The position numbers and the translations under genes are program-made. This document shows positions 32,011-41,040 of a DNA stretch of 64,000 nt, piece after piece (the stretch's first letter is position 1; the number at the start of each line of letters is the position of its first letter). Under the pieces are notes generated by a model. That model saw nothing but the letters and a program-made list of their open reading frames with translations, ran no database searches and was not told the DNA's origin. The stretch is from Streptomyces sp. PsTaAH-137 (lineage in GTDB: Bacteria > Actinomycetota > Actinomycetes > Streptomycetales > Streptomycetaceae), in NCBI RefSeq assembly GCF_003259365.1, contig NZ_QLLY01000001.1:434001-498000 (forward strand), written 5' to 3'.

Positions 32011-32679
32011 GTGCAGATACTGCTGGCCGAGGACGACGACGGAGTCGCCGGTGCGCTCCTGGAGGTCCTCTACGACCACGGGCACGTCACCCGGCGCGTC
32101 CGGCACGGCAAGAGCGTGCTGACCTACCACCGCAGCGCCGATCTGCTCCTGCTCGACCTGGGCCTGCCCGACGTGGACGGACTCGACGTGCTGCGGTCCC
32201 TGCGGGCGGTGAGCGAGCTGCCCGTGGTGGTGCTGACCGCGCGCGGCGACGAGCGGTCGGTGGTCCGCGGTCTGCGCCTCGGCGCCGACGACTATCTGGT
32301 CAAACCGGTACGACTCGCCGAACTGCTGGCCCGTATCGACGCGGTCACCCGCCGTGCCGCGGCGCGCGGCGGCCCCTCCTCGCGCACCGTCCGCGCGGGG
32401 GACGTCGAGGTCGATCTCGACGCGCGGCGGGTCCTCGCCGACGGCACCGCCGTCGAGCTGACCACCAAGGAGTTCGACATCCTCGCGGTCCTCGCCGCCC
32501 GCGCCGGCACCGCCGTCAGCCGGGAACAGGTGCTCGACGAGGTGTGGGGCGACGCCCACCACGGCGTGTCCCGCTCGCTCGACGTGCACCTCACCCAGTT
32601 GCGCGCGAAGCTGGCCCGCCCCGAGCTGCTGACGACGATCCGGGGCTTCGGCTACCGCTTCGGCGACGCGGCCGTCTGA
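32011..32679 (+). CDS. OmpR-family response regulator
   Basis: This 222-residue regulator has a receiver domain (about 1-112: acidic pocket EDDD at 7-10, phospho-Asp in LLLLDLGLPD at about 50, Thr in VVLTARGD, Lys in YLVKP) and a winged-helix domain (about 125-220: EFDILAVLAARAGTAVSREQ, then SLDVHLTQLRAKL, and TIRGFGYRF). The GTG start has GGGAGGCGG upstream. It lies 11 bases before its kinase gene and is divergent from ligJ, resembling TctD-type regulators of tricarboxylate genes. Confidence 0.93.
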   Translation: MQILLAEDDDGVAGALLEVLYDHGHVTRRVRHGKSVLTYHRSADLLLLDLGLPDVDGLDVLRSLRAVSELPVVVLTARGDERSVVRGLRLGADDYLVKPVRLAELLARIDAVTRRAAARGGPSSRTVRAGDVEVDLDARRVLADGTAVELTTKEFDILAVLAARAGTAVSREQVLDEVWGDAHHGVSRSLDVHLTQLRAKLARPELLTTIRGFGYRFGDAAV

Positions 32680-32690
32680 GAGCCGGGCAC

Positions 32691-34097
32691 GTGCGCCACC
32701 GGGTCCAGGCCGCGCTGCTCGCGTTCGTCGTGCTCGCCGTGGCCGCCTTCGCCGTGCCGCTGCTGCTGTTCACCGCGTCGGACCGGACCCAGGAACTGGT
32801 CCTCGCCCGCAGCTCCGACCTGGACCGCTTCGCCTCCCTCATGGACCAGGCGGCCGCCACCGGCGACACCGCCCCGCTCGTCGCCGAGGCCCAGCGCTAC
32901 ACCGGCCTCTACGGGGAACCGCTCGTGGTCACCGACGCCCGCCACCGCGCCGTCGTCGAGACCGGCGGCATGCGCGCCGCCGACCCTGCCGTGGCCCGGC
33001 TCATCGACGCGGCCCTGCGCAACCAGACGGCACACCCGAGCGCGTCCCTGACCCCCTGGTCACGGGGAAGCCGGATGTTCGCCGAGCCCGCGGGCGCCGG
33101 CACCCGGGTGTCCGGCGCGGTCGTCCTGCGCGCCTCCGTGCGCACCGCCGCCGCCGACATCACCTGGCGCTGGGCCGCCGTCCTCGCCGCCGCGGCCGTG
33201 GTCGCCCTCGCCTGCACGGCCCTCGCCCGCGCGGTCACCCGCTGGGTGGTCCGGCCGCTGCGCCGCCTCGACCGCGCCGTCGGCCAGCTCGCCGCCGGAC
33301 TCCCGCCCGAACACACCCGCGCCTCGGGACCGCCCGAACTGCGCCAGCTCGCCACCGGCTTCAACCGCATGGCGGGCACCGTCACCCTCGCCCTGGAACA
33401 GCAGCGGCGCCTCGTCGCCGACACCTCCCACCAGATGCGCAACCCCATGGCGGCGCTGCGGCTGCGTGTCGACGCCCTGCACACCCACCTGCCCGACTCC
33501 GCCCACCGCACGTACACCGGGGTCACCACCGAACTCGACCGCCTGGAGATCCTGCTCGACGACATGCTGGCCCTCGCCACGGCCGAGCACCGGGCCGGAG
33601 AGCTGACGGTCACCGAAGGGCCCCGCGCGCACTGCGACGCGGCGGCCGTGGCGGACGAGCAGCACCGCCGCTGGGAACCGCTCGCCCGACAGGCGGGCGC
33701 CCACCTCACCACGCACACCGACGGCGCCCCGGCCGGCGCCGCCTGCACGGAGCACGACCTCGTCCAGATCACCGACATCCTCCTCGACAACGCCTTCAAG
33801 TACGCGGGCCGCGACGCCCGGATCACCCTGCGCTGCACCGTCGACGGCCCCCACACCGTGCTCACCGTCACGGACGACGGACCCGGCCTGGACACCCACG
33901 ACCTCACCCGCGCCACCGAACGGTTCTGGCGCTCCTCCCACCACACCGGCACCACGGGCACCGGCCTCGGTCTCGCCATCGCCGAACGACTCCTCGCAGG
34001 CCGCGGCGGTCGGCTCGAACTCGCCGCCGCACACCCCCGCGGCCTGCGCGCACGGGCCGTCCTGCCCCGGGTCCACGAGGAAGGAACGCTCGGGTGA
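32691..34097 (+). CDS. Sensor histidine kinase, TctE-like
   Basis: This 468-residue kinase has a first membrane helix (about 7-27), an extracytoplasmic sensor region (about 30-150), a second helix (about 160-183), a HAMP linker (RWVVRPLRRLDRAVGQLAAG), a HisKA domain with RLVADTSHQMRNPMAALRLR (His about 248) and an HATPase with DNAFKYAG, TVTDDGPGLD and [15 protein letters not shown] 32691 is proposed. Its stop overlaps the TAXI binding-protein gene by 4 bases (GTGA), an unusual partner, which suggests the binding protein presents the signal. TctE homologues sense tricarboxylates. Confidence 0.92.
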   Translation: MRHRVQAALLAFVVLAVAAFAVPLLLFTASDRTQELVLARSSDLDRFASLMDQAAATGDTAPLVAEAQRYTGLYGEPLVVTDARHRAVVETGGMRAADPAVARLIDAALRNQTAHPSASLTPWSRGSRMFAEPAGAGTRVSGAVVLRASVRTAAADITWRWAAVLAAAAVVALACTALARAVTRWVVRPLRRLDRAVGQLAAGLPPEHTRASGPPELRQLATGFNRMAGTVTLALEQQRRLVADTSHQMRNPMAALRLRVDALHTHLPDSAHRTYTGVTTELDRLEILLDDMLALATAEHRAGELTVTEGPRAHCDAAAVADEQHRRWEPLARQAGAHLTTHTDGAPAGAACTEHDLVQITDILLDNAFKYAGRDARITLRCTVDGPHTVLTVTDDGPGLDTHDLTRATERFWRSSHHTGTTGTGLGLAIAERLLAGRGGRLELAAAHPRGLRARAVLPRVHEEGTLG

Positions 34098-35074
34098 ACC
34101 GCCGCACGGCCCTGCGCGCCGCCCTCGGCGCCGCGTCCGCCGTCGCCCTCGGCGGGGCCCTCGCGGGCGACGTCGCTGGACAGGGCCGCGGCCCCAGCGG
34201 CGTCCTGCGCCTCGCGACCGGCGAACCGACCGCGTTCTACGAGGCTTTCGGCCACCTCCTCGCCCAGCAGCTCGGCGCCGCGCACCCCGGCCTGAGCTGC
34301 CGCGTGCGGACCACCGCGGGCAGCGTCGACAACATCCGGCTGCTCCGCGACGACCGCGCCGACCTCGCCCTCGTCCTCACCTCCACCGCACGGGACGCCG
34401 CAGGCACCGCCGTCTTCCCCCGCCCGGTACCGTTGCGGGCGATCGGCCGGGTCTACGAGACGTACCTCCAGTTCGCCGTGCGCGCCGACGCCGGCGTACG
34501 GACCGTGGCCGACCTGCGCGGGAAAACCGTCTCGCTGGGCGCCGCAGGATCGGGCGCGGCCGTGTTCGGGGAGCGGCTGCTGCGCGCCGCCGGGCTCTCC
34601 GCCGGGACCGACGTACGGGTCCGCCACCTGCCCCTGAACGACGCCGCCGACGCGATGCGGGCGGGCTCCGTCGCCGGGCTCCTCGTGGCCGGCGGTGTGC
34701 CGCTGCCCGCGCTCAAGGACCTCGACCGGCGCCCAGGGCTGCGCTTCCTTCCGCTGGCCGAAATGCTGCCCCGGCTCGGCGGCCGCGCGGCCCGCGCCGC
34801 CTCCGGCCTGGAACAGGTGACGCTGCCGCAGGGCGCCTACCGCTCGGCGGGCGGCGTCGCCACCATCGGCGTCTCCAACCTCCTCGTGTGCCGCCCCGAC
34901 CTGGACCCCGATCTGGCCGGCGCCCTCACCCGGGTCCTGGTCCACCGCGCGACCTCGCTGGTCCCCGCGGGCGCCGTCGGCACCCAGTTCCTCGACGTCC
35001 GCAGCCTCATCGGCACCGGTGGCGTCGCCCTGCACCCGGGAGCGCTCGCCGCCTACCGGTCCCTGCACGGCTGA
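34094..35074 (+). CDS. Orphan TAXI-family solute-binding protein
   Basis: This 326-residue protein belongs to the TAXI group of TRAP solute receptors. It has an N-terminal twin-arginine-like signal (NRRTALRAALGAASAVALGG), then LRLATGEPTAFYEAFGHLLA (about 40-59), TAGSVDNIRLLRDDRADLAL, DLRGKTVSLGAAGSG (about 140-154) and YRSAGGVATIGVSNLLV. No TRAP membrane subunits are nearby; instead it overlaps the histidine kinase by 4 bases. It may bind an organic acid outside the cell and pass the signal to the kinase. A transport role would need membrane subunits coded elsewhere. Confidence 0.88.
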   Translation: MNRRTALRAALGAASAVALGGALAGDVAGQGRGPSGVLRLATGEPTAFYEAFGHLLAQQLGAAHPGLSCRVRTTAGSVDNIRLLRDDRADLALVLTSTARDAAGTAVFPRPVPLRAIGRVYETYLQFAVRADAGVRTVADLRGKTVSLGAAGSGAAVFGERLLRAAGLSAGTDVRVRHLPLNDAADAMRAGSVAGLLVAGGVPLPALKDLDRRPGLRFLPLAEMLPRLGGRAARAASGLEQVTLPQGAYRSAGGVATIGVSNLLVCRPDLDPDLAGALTRVLVHRATSLVPAGAVGTQFLDVRSLIGTGGVALHPGALAAYRSLHG

Positions 35075-35142
35075 AACCCGATCCGCCCAATAGCGTCAAG
35101 GTCACGTCGAAAATCGGGACAGCCGTGCGCAGCCCGGAGAAT

Positions 35143-35168
35143 TTATTTCAAGGTGTTGACGAAAATAA
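35143..35168. promoter_or_regulatory. Candidate ROK operator with TTGACGAAA element
   Basis: TTATTT (35143-35148) and AAATAA (35163-35168) form an inverted repeat with a 14-base spacer, overlapping TTGACGAAAATAA. The same TTGACGAAA is found in the gap upstream of the second ROK gene, twice. The AT-rich TTTC/GAAA arms suit ROK (NagC/XylR-type) repressors. Confidence 0.5.
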
Positions 35169-35182
35169 GGGGCCTGGGCAGC

Positions 35183-36421
35183 ATGGGCGCCATGGCAGTG
35201 GTCAAGAACCCCACCGTGCTGAGCCGATTGCGCTACGGGAACGTGGAGCGGGTCCTCGCGGTGCTCCGCCGACAGGGGCCGAGCACCCGGGCCGACGTGG
35301 CCGAGGCCACCGGGCTCTCCCGCACCACCCTCTCCGGCATCATCGGCCAACTCCTCGCCGAAGCCGTGCTGTTGGAGGAGCCCGCACCGGCGGTGGGTGC
35401 GCCCGCGGGCCGCGGCCGTCCCGTGCACCGGCTCTCCCTCAACCCGAACTCGGCGCAGGCCGCGGGCATCGAGATCGGCCGCGAGCGCATCAAGGTCGTC
35501 ATCGCCAACGCGGCGCACGAGATCACCGCCTTCGACGGCGTCCACTGCCCGCCGCGCACCAGCGCCCAGGAACAGGCCGCCGCGGCGCTGGGGCTGCTGC
35601 GCGACCTCGCCGACCGGAAGGCCATCGACCTCACCGGCCTCGGCGGCGTCGGCATCGGCACCCCCGGCCCCGGCGAGACCACCGGCGGCGGCAGCGTCCC
35701 GGCGGAAGCGGGACACGGCGTGCCACGGCACCGCCAGACGGTCGCCGACAGCGTCGCCGAGGCGCTCCAGGTTCCCGTGCTCGCCGACAACAACACCCGG
35801 CTCGCCGCCCTCGGCGAAGCCATCTGGGGCGCCGCCCGGGGCGCGGGTGACGCCCTGCACGTGACCCTGTCCTACGGCGTCGGAGGTGGGCTCGTCGCGG
35901 GCGGCCGGCTGTTCCGCGGCGCGCAGGGCGCGGCCGGGGAGATCGGCCACATCAGCGTCGATCCCGACGGACCCCGCTGCTGGTGCGGCGGCCACGGCTG
36001 CATGGAACAACTCGCTTCCGTGCCGGCCCTGTTGCGGGCCTCCGGGCGGCGCAGCTGGAGCCGGTTCGGTCAGGCGCTCGCCGCGGGGGAGGAGAAGGAG
36101 TGCGCCGCCCTGGAGCGCGCCGCGCACGCCGTGGGCCGGGCCCTCGCCGCCGCGTGCAGCACCGCCAACCCGCAGCGCGTCGTGCTGGGCGGCGAGGTCG
36201 CCGCGCTCGGGGGTGTCTTCCTCGGCCCGGTCGAGGCGGTCTTCCGCCGGTACACCCCCACCCGTGTGCACCGCGGTGTCCGTCTGGTGCCCGCCGTGCT
36301 GGCCGACCGGGCCGGACCGCTCGGCGCCCTCGCCCTCGTCTTCCACGAGTCACCGCTGCTCGCCGGGTACACCACACCCGGCGCCGCGTCCCCCGACCCC
36401 TCGGCGACCGAGGCCTCCTGA
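35183..36421 (+). CDS. ROK family transcriptional repressor A
   Basis: This 412-residue protein has an N-terminal winged HTH (about 10-75: YGNVERVLAVLRRQGPSTRA, then TGLSRTTLSGIIGQLLAEAV) and a ROK sugar-kinase-like domain. [17 protein letters not shown] (about 200-216), GVGGGLVAGGRLFRGAQGAAGEIGH and the zinc motif CWCGGHGCMEQ (about 275-285) are present. The GTPGPG turn is kept. The start at ATG 35183 uses AAGGGG; ATG 35192 is possible. It precedes the sulfatase gene and probably represses it in response to a sugar. Confidence 0.92.
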   Translation: MGAMAVVKNPTVLSRLRYGNVERVLAVLRRQGPSTRADVAEATGLSRTTLSGIIGQLLAEAVLLEEPAPAVGAPAGRGRPVHRLSLNPNSAQAAGIEIGRERIKVVIANAAHEITAFDGVHCPPRTSAQEQAAAALGLLRDLADRKAIDLTGLGGVGIGTPGPGETTGGGSVPAEAGHGVPRHRQTVADSVAEALQVPVLADNNTRLAALGEAIWGAARGAGDALHVTLSYGVGGGLVAGGRLFRGAQGAAGEIGHISVDPDGPRCWCGGHGCMEQLASVPALLRASGRRSWSRFGQALAAGEEKECAALERAAHAVGRALAAACSTANPQRVVLGGEVAALGGVFLGPVEAVFRRYTPTRVHRGVRLVPAVLADRAGPLGALALVFHESPLLAGYTTPGAASPDPSATEAS

Positions 36422-36509
36422 CCGTCGCCCGGCCCCGGGCGACCTCGCCGAGGATCGCTCCGGCCGGGCCCGCATCCGTACGACCCGCCACGACCCGAAA
36501 GGCACCGCC

Positions 36510-38018
36510 GTGCGCCACAACATGCTCTTCCTGATGACCGATCAGCACCGGGTCGACACCCTCGGCGCCTACGGCAACCCGCACGTGCGCACCCCGAACC
36601 TCGACCGGCTCGCCGCCGAGGGCACCCGCTTCGACAGCGCCTACACGCCGACCGCGATCTGCACCCCGGCCCGCGCCAGCCTGCTCACCGGCGCCGCGCC
36701 CTTCCGGCACAAACTCCTCGCCAACTACGAGCGGAACGTGGGTTATCTGGAGGATCTGGCCGACGACCAGTTCACCTTCGCCGGGCAGCTGCGCGACGAG
36801 GGGTACAACCTGGGGCTGCTCGGCAAGTGGCACGGCGGGGTGCGGCGCACCGCGGCCGACTACGGCTTCGAGGGCCCGGACCTCGCGGGCTGGCACAACC
36901 CCGTCGACCACCCCGACTACCTGGCGTACCTCAAGGAGAACGGCCTCCCCGAGTACGCCATCAGCGACCGGATGCGCGGCACCACGCCCAACGGCAGCCC
37001 GGGCAACCTGCTGGCCGCCCGCCTCCATCAGCCCGTCGAGGCGACCTTCGAGCACTACCTCGCCACGCGGACCATCGAGATGCTCAGGCGGTTCGCCGAC
37101 GGCGAGCGCGGCGGCGACGGAAACCCGTTCTTCCTGGCCACCCACTTCTTCGGCCCGCACCTGCCGTACATCCTGCCGAACGAGTACTTCGACCTGTACG
37201 ACCCCGAGTCGGTGACCCTGCCGAAGTCCATGGGGGAGACCTTCGCGGGCAAGCCGCCGGTGCAGAGCAACTACAGCAAGCTCTGGGCCTTCGACACGAT
37301 GTCGATCGAGGACAGCCGCAAACTCATCGCCGTCTACTGGGGATACGTCACCCTCATCGACGAACAGATAGGCCGCATCCTGGATGCCGTACGGGAGTTG
37401 GGGCTCGACGAACGCACCGCGGTCTGCTTCACCGCCGACCACGGCGAGTTCACCGGCGCCCACCGGCTGCACGACAAGGGGCCGGCCATGTACGAGGACA
37501 TCTACCGCATCCCCGGGCTGCTGAAGGTGCCGGGGGCGGTGCCGGGACAGGTGCGGGACGAGTTCGTCTCCCTCACCGACTACACGGCGACGATCCTGGA
37601 GCTCGCGGGCAGTGACCCGGCCCCCGCCGTCGACAGCCGCAGCCTGCTCCCGCTGGCCCGCGGCGAGCACCCCGAGTGGGACGCGCACCATCTGGCCGAG
37701 TACCACGGCCACCACTTTCCCTACCCGCAGCGCATGCTCCGCACCCGGCGCCACAAGCTGGTCGTCAACCCCGAGTCGCACAACGAGCTGTACGACCTGG
37801 ACAGCGACCCGGACGAACTCCTCAACCGCTACGAACACCCCGAACTGCACGATTTGCGGACGGAGTTGATGCACCGCCTTTACCACCTGCTCCGGGACCG
37901 CGGCGACAACTTCTACCACTGGATGACCCCGATGTACGACGTGCCGACCGACTACGACACGACCCTCTCGGCGTTCGAGACGGAGGAGACAGCGGGAGGG
38001 GCGCCGAAGGAGGCGTGA
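36510..38018 (+). CDS. Sulfatase of the formylglycine type
   Basis: This 502-residue enzyme is a Cys-type sulfatase that hydrolyses sulfate esters. Cys51 in C-T-P-A-R is in the C-x-P-x-R motif converted to formylglycine by a separate generating enzyme. Metal ligands are in FLMTDQHR (Asp11) and TADHGEFTGAH (about 310-320). No signal peptide is seen, so it acts in the cytoplasm or depends on import of the substrate. GTG 36510 is preferred (GAAAGG). It follows ROK A by 88 bases and converges with a GH43-like gene; choline sulfatase or glycan sulfatase are both possible. Confidence 0.88.
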   Translation: MRHNMLFLMTDQHRVDTLGAYGNPHVRTPNLDRLAAEGTRFDSAYTPTAICTPARASLLTGAAPFRHKLLANYERNVGYLEDLADDQFTFAGQLRDEGYNLGLLGKWHGGVRRTAADYGFEGPDLAGWHNPVDHPDYLAYLKENGLPEYAISDRMRGTTPNGSPGNLLAARLHQPVEATFEHYLATRTIEMLRRFADGERGGDGNPFFLATHFFGPHLPYILPNEYFDLYDPESVTLPKSMGETFAGKPPVQSNYSKLWAFDTMSIEDSRKLIAVYWGYVTLIDEQIGRILDAVRELGLDERTAVCFTADHGEFTGAHRLHDKGPAMYEDIYRIPGLLKVPGAVPGQVRDEFVSLTDYTATILELAGSDPAPAVDSRSLLPLARGEHPEWDAHHLAEYHGHHFPYPQRMLRTRRHKLVVNPESHNELYDLDSDPDELLNRYEHPELHDLRTELMHRLYHLLRDRGDNFYHWMTPMYDVPTDYDTTLSAFETEETAGGAPKEA

Positions 38019-38022
38019 CGGA

Positions 38023-38065
38023 ACCCGCCGTCGGGCCCCGCGTCACGCGGGGGCCGACGGCGGGT
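38023..38065. terminator. Bidirectional hairpin between convergent genes
   Basis: A 20-base-pair stem (ACCCGCCGTCGG... arm) with one mismatch and a TCA loop lies 5 bases after the sulfatase stop and 20 bases from the end of the convergent GH43-like gene. It should stop both transcripts. Confidence 0.85.
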
Positions 38066-38084
38066 GCGTTCACCGGGCCGCGGC

Positions 38085-39410
38085 TCAGTCCCGCCGCTTC
38101 ACGTACAGGCGGTTCCCCTGCGGGCCCGTCCACTCCAGCCGGACGACGCCGGGCACCGCCGCGTCACCGGTGCGGGCGGGATCGGCCCAGTAGCCGGCCG
38201 CCGGGTTGCGGAAGAAGGTGCCCCACAGACCGCCGTGGTGGTCCTTGAAGAAGTTGTTGTGCCCGGCGCCCACGCCCGCCGTCCAGCGCTTGGAGTAGGG
38301 GCCCTCCAGCCGGTCGGCGACGGCGACGATCGCGTCGTACTGGTACTGCGTGCGTCCGGCGGCCGCCGTGTCGTAGGCGTGCCGTGTCGAGCCGTCGGCG
38401 GCGGTCGAGGCCCGGTCCCACGCGGCTTGCAGCAGGTAGTACTTGCCGCCGTGCCTGAACACGTAGGCACCCTCGAGATACGGCTCGGGCGTGTACGCGG
38501 TCTGCTGGAACGCCGGGAGGTTCGTCGGCGTGACGATGTCCTCCATGTCCGGGCGGAACTTTGCGTACAGGTTGTTGTGCAGCACCAGCCACGCGTCCCG
38601 GCCCTCCGTGTAGAGGCTGCCGTCGATGTGGAAGTACGCGCCCGGCTCGATGAACGACGGCCCGCCGATAAAGGACTCGCCGAACGGCTTGTCGAGGTTG
38701 CCCTCGACGAGACGGTACGGGCCCGCGACCCCGCCCTCGCTCACCAGCATGAACGAGCCGACCTTCTTGGAGTGGTCGCCCATGCACGCGACCATGTACC
38801 ACTTGCCCCGGAAGTAGTGCAGTTCGGGCGCCCAGGCGTTGCCGCGCTTGCCGAACTGTCCGTCGTCGTACCAGTGCTCCTGCCACGGCGCGACGACCGT
38901 GCGGCCGGGACGGTTCTCCCCGACGAACTCGGGGGACCACACCTTCCCGCGCTCGGCGCCGGGCCGGATCCTCGTGGTGTCGGCCAGCTTCCACGGCCCG
39001 TGCAGGGACCGTGCCGTCCACACGAAGATGCCGTCGTTCCAGGGGCCGGCCGCCGTCAGGCCGGGCACCCGGGTGGTGCCGGTGGCGACATAGAGCGGAC
39101 GGCCGTCGACGACGAAGCAGTTGACATAGGTGTCGCGCATCCAGACCCGGCCCAACTCCTGGTCGCGCGCCCGCAGTTCGAGCGGCAGGACGAAGGAGTT
39201 GTCCTCGCGCGGCCACAGATCCTCGCGGACGTCGGCGACGCCGTACGGCTCGGGCTGCGGCCAGTTCGCCGGATACCTGTGCCGCGCGGCGGCCGGTGAC
39301 GGGAGCGCCTGGGCGGCGGCCGACGGCAGCGCCACGGCTCCCATCGAACCGGCGATTCCGGCCAGCAACGACCGTCGGCCCAGGTGCGGCGCGTTCTCCG
39401 GTCTCGTCAT
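38085..39410 (-). CDS. Secreted GH43-like glycoside hydrolase
   Basis: This 441-residue protein has a twin-arginine signal (LGRRSLLAGIAGSMGAVALP) and a five-bladed GH43-type propeller. The blades include GIFVWTARSLHGPWKLAD (about 140-157), NAWAPELHYFRGKWYMVACM (about 200-219, with WAPEL as in GH43 active sites), a GPSFIEPG segment (about 250) and LEGAYVFRHGGKYYLLQAAW (about 320-339). The AAGGAGA site fixes ATG 39410. It would cut an arabinan or related glycan outside the cell. It converges with the sulfatase and its promoter carries the TTGACGAAA element. Confidence 0.85.
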   Translation of the reverse strand: MTRPENAPHLGRRSLLAGIAGSMGAVALPSAAAQALPSPAAARHRYPANWPQPEPYGVADVREDLWPREDNSFVLPLELRARDQELGRVWMRDTYVNCFVVDGRPLYVATGTTRVPGLTAAGPWNDGIFVWTARSLHGPWKLADTTRIRPGAERGKVWSPEFVGENRPGRTVVAPWQEHWYDDGQFGKRGNAWAPELHYFRGKWYMVACMGDHSKKVGSFMLVSEGGVAGPYRLVEGNLDKPFGESFIGGPSFIEPGAYFHIDGSLYTEGRDAWLVLHNNLYAKFRPDMEDIVTPTNLPAFQQTAYTPEPYLEGAYVFRHGGKYYLLQAAWDRASTAADGSTRHAYDTAAAGRTQYQYDAIVAVADRLEGPYSKRWTAGVGAGHNNFFKDHHGGLWGTFFRNPAAGYWADPARTGDAAVPGVVRLEWTGPQGNRLYVKRRD

Positions 39411-39485
39411 CAGTCGCGTCTCCTTCGTCGTCCGGGGTGCGGGTGTCGGCGGGGGGTGGCTGCCGCCCAGCATCAAAGGCCCCGA

Positions 39486-39780
39486 TGAATTTCGTCAAGA
39501 GGTCGGAAAATTAATCCCGGGACCGGTGCGAGGGGTGCGCGGGACGCCGGGATGCGGGAAGTCTCGTCGCCCGGGCCGGGCGAACACCACCCGCTCCGTC
39601 GCGTGTCACACGATCGTCATACGAGGCCCAGCGTGGCAATCGTGTTGCGGGAACATTGCGGCACCACCGGATCCGGCCTACCGGGGTCATCATCGGTGCA
39701 GGTCAGGGCAGTTGGAGGCCGGAAACTCCGGGGAGCCGGACGGTGGTGACTTTTTCTGTCCGACTCATTGACGAAAATGC
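39486..39780. promoter_or_regulatory. Gap between GH43-like gene and ROK B with two TTGACGAAA elements
   Basis: In this 381-base divergent gap, TTGACGAAATTCA is on the minus strand at 39498-39486 and TTGACGAAAATGC on the plus strand at 39768-39780. Each has a partner arm (AATTT-N15-AAATT around the first; TTTTC-N16-GAAAA around the second). The same element precedes ROK A. A GCAAT-N3-GTTGC-like repeat near 39634 is weaker. Nothing else is evident. Confidence 0.5.
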
Positions 39781-39791
39781 GCGCTGCTCAC

Positions 39792-41021
39792 ATGCTGTCG
39801 GGCATGCACGAACACGACGGTCCGCTGACGCGGCTCCGACGCAGCCACGAGCATTCCGTCCTCGACCTGCTGCGCAAGCACGGCCCGCTGAGCCGTGCCG
39901 AGTTGGGCACCCGCAGCGGCCTCTCCCGCACCACGCTCTACGACATCGTCGCCGGGCTCGTCGGCAGCGGCGCGGTGGTCGCCAGCACCCCGCACGTCGA
40001 GGTGCGCAAGCGCGGCCGGCCCGTGGAGAAGCTCAGCCTCAACCCGGCGGCGGGGGAGGCCGTGGGCATCGACTTCGCGCGCCGGGCCGTGCATGTCGCG
40101 GCGGTCAACTTCGCGCACGAGGTGATCGGTTCGGCGAGCGAGCCGCACACCGCGGACCTGTCCTGGCCCGAGCGGGTCGACATCGCGGAGCGCCTCCTCG
40201 GCACGCTGGCCACCGTCCCCTCCGACGACCCGGACCGCTCGGGCTCCGCCGTCCACCTCGACGCGCTCAGCGCGATCGGCGTCGGCGTCGTCGGCCCGAT
40301 CACCGACCCGGGCAGCGAGCGCGCCCACGCCCAGGGCATCGACGGCCTCCCCGACCTGCTGCGCAAGAGGTTCGGCGTCTCCGTCCTCCTCGACAACAAC
40401 ACCCGGCTAGCCGCGCTCGCCGAAGCCGTCTGGGGCGCGGCCGCCGACAGCAGCGACGTCCTCTACCTGCGGCTTTCGCACGGTGTCGGCGGCGGCCTCG
40501 TCGTCGGCGGGGCGCTGCACCGGGGCCGGTACGGACTGTCCGGCGAGTTCGGCCACGTCGTCGTCGACCCCGTCGGGCGGCAGTGCGAGTGCGGCGGCAC
40601 CGGCTGTCTGGAGACCCGCGCCGCCCTCGACGCCGTCCTCAACCGCTACCGGGAGGCCGGCGGACGCGCCGGTGACCTCGCCGGATTCCTCGCCGCCGCC
40701 GCCGTCGGCGAGCCCCCGGCGCTCCAGGTCCTGGAGCGCGTCGGCCACGACGTCGGCAGCGTCCTCGCCGCCGTCTGTCACGCCGTCGGACCCGGCGTCA
40801 TCGTCGTCGGCGGCGAACTCGCGGAGGCGGGACCCGCCCTCCTCGAACCCGTCGAGCGGTCGCTGCGGCAGCACCTGATGCCGATGGCCCGCCACCACGT
40901 CGACGTCCGGCGCGCCACGCTCGGCGAGGCGGGCAGCGCGCTGGGCGGCATCGCCCTCGTTCTCCACGAATCCCCCCTCCTTTCCCACTATCCGCGGCCC
41001 GTCTCCGAGGAGAACGCGTGA
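39792..41021 (+). CDS. ROK family transcriptional repressor B
   Basis: This 409-residue ROK repressor has an N-terminal winged HTH (about 10-75: [20 protein letters not shown], then [20 protein letters not shown]) and a ROK domain with [18 protein letters not shown] (about 200), [15 protein letters not shown] and the zinc motif [10 protein letters not shown]. It is clearly paralogous to ROK A. The start is uncertain: ATG 39792 or 39804, neither with a strong site. It ends 19 bases before an ABC transporter operon, which it probably controls along with the GH43-like gene. Confidence 0.9.
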   Translation: MLSGMHEHDGPLTRLRRSHEHSVLDLLRKHGPLSRAELGTRSGLSRTTLYDIVAGLVGSGAVVASTPHVEVRKRGRPVEKLSLNPAAGEAVGIDFARRAVHVAAVNFAHEVIGSASEPHTADLSWPERVDIAERLLGTLATVPSDDPDRSGSAVHLDALSAIGVGVVGPITDPGSERAHAQGIDGLPDLLRKRFGVSVLLDNNTRLAALAEAVWGAAADSSDVLYLRLSHGVGGGLVVGGALHRGRYGLSGEFGHVVVDPVGRQCECGGTGCLETRAALDAVLNRYREAGGRAGDLAGFLAAAAVGEPPALQVLERVGHDVGSVLAAVCHAVGPGVIVVGGELAEAGPALLEPVERSLRQHLMPMARHHVDVRRATLGEAGSALGGIALVLHESPLLSHYPRPVSEENA

Positions 41022-41040
41022 AGCCACCAGCGAGGTACCC

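Noticed and set aside
32909..35068. 719-codon minus-strand frame over the kinase and TAXI genes
   Set aside because: It is an antisense shadow; the kinase H, N and G boxes are all on the plus strand.
35952..37919. 655-codon minus-strand frame over ROK A and the sulfatase
   Set aside because: The Val/Gly/Arg-rich antisense translation has no recognisable domain.
38023..38065. Possible attachment site or operator
   Set aside because: Its GC-only 20-bp stem with a 3-base loop right between two convergent stops is better explained as a bidirectional terminator.
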